This document shows, one piece after another, positions 63,965 to 64,000 of a stretch of DNA of 64,000 nucleotides. The stretch is taken from assembly GCA_964410125.1 (NCBI GenBank), contig CAYPGQ010000003.1:1-64000 (forward strand). The letters run 5' to 3'. This DNA is from G020348385 sp964410125. Lineage in GTDB: Bacteria > Acidobacteriota > Aminicenantia > Aminicenantales > Aminicenantaceae. The notes beneath the pieces were generated by a model. That model was not told the origin of the DNA and made no database searches. It saw only the letters and a program-made list of their open reading frames with translations. Position numbers and translations under genes: made by a program. Every line of letters begins with the position of its first letter. Position 1 is the first letter of the stretch.

Positions 63965-64000
63965 ATGAGAAAAAAAATCCTATATTTATTTCCCATTTTA
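63965..64000 (+). CDS. start of a secreted or membrane protein (partial)
   Basis: ATG 63965 with an AGAGAG-like site upstream opens MRKKILYLFPIL, the beginning of a signal peptide, and runs off the window edge. By position it may be a third protein of the beta-helix set. Only 12 residues are visible. Confidence 0.5.
   Translation, partial: MRKKILYLFPIL

Noticed and set aside
1..64000. CRISPR arrays, tRNA or rRNA genes, insertion sequences, integrases
   Set aside because: None seen: no regularly spaced repeats, no cloverleaf-like sequence noticed, and no transposase or integrase among the coding frames.

Overview
The window is AT-rich (roughly 36-38% GC by eye) and comes from a diderm bacterium. 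It encodes outer-membrane beta-barrels, a Wza-type export protein, lipoprotein and Sec signal peptides, and sigma70-like promoters (TTGACA, 16-18 nt, TATAAT-like). The large secreted beta-helix/PKD/dockerin/cohesin-like proteins resemble those of uncultivated sediment or subsurface lineages such as Aminicenantes. That placement is a guess: the window holds no rRNA, tRNA or ribosomal protein.

Layout. (1) 119-1480 (+) is an SH3-like/beta-barrel protein, separated by a strong terminator from 1561-2367 (-), a small secreted or membrane protein. (2) 2460-35643 (-) is a large exopolysaccharide (EPS) locus of the Wzx/Wzy type. It encodes a PHP-type tyrosine phosphatase, Wza-like exporter, initiating sugar-phosphate transferase, TPR protein, Wzy/ligase, BY-kinase co-polymerase, outer-membrane barrel, FAD reductase, GDP-mannose 6-dehydrogenase (algD), heparinase-like lyase, methyltransferases, AsnB amidotransferase, six GT4 and two GT2 glycosyltransferases, a second Wzy, the flippase Wzx, a NodB deacetylase, an FkbM methyltransferase and a polytopic protein. 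A single-domain response regulator and an SGNH-like protein lie just upstream. (3) 37040-44146 holds more sugar genes: an XrtA-type deacetylase (+), then on the minus strand a FemAB-like transferase, LPG-synthase-like membrane protein, DegT aminotransferase, SDR epimerase, GT4 and a deacetylase-like protein. (4) 44159-52870 is an accessory stretch with an internally deleted acetyltransferase relic, two hexapeptide acyltransferases, a WecD-like GNAT, an esterase lipoprotein, a GT2 and a sulfatase-like relic. At its centre is a three-gene cassette of carrier protein, acyl-CoA dehydrogenase and adenylation enzyme. (5) 52880-57466 carries an unknown protein, a methyltransferase, a dockerin-like relic, an ATP-grasp ligase and another deacetylase-like protein. 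(6) 57732-63893 encodes two paralogous secreted proteins of about 1000 residues, followed by the start of a further gene.

The most interesting feature is the cassette at 46730-49715. Its adenylation domain reads DLFYIALVIK at the ten specificity positions. Its dehydrogenase has a Glu at the site used by prolyl-carrier dehydrogenases and lacks the usual Glu of the C-terminal YEGT-type motif. Together with the small carrier protein this is the architecture that makes pyrrole-2-carboxyl-S-carrier from L-proline in pyoluteorin, prodiginine and aminocoumarin pathways. Here it sits among polysaccharide genes with acyltransferases nearby, suggesting a pyrrole-2-carboxyl decoration on a surface glycan. 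That use is inference.

The EPS itself probably contains an oxidised mannose residue (AlgD), possibly amidated (AsnB), methylated and deacetylated. Chain length would be set by the BY-kinase/PHP-phosphatase pair, and export would go through the Wza-like protein.
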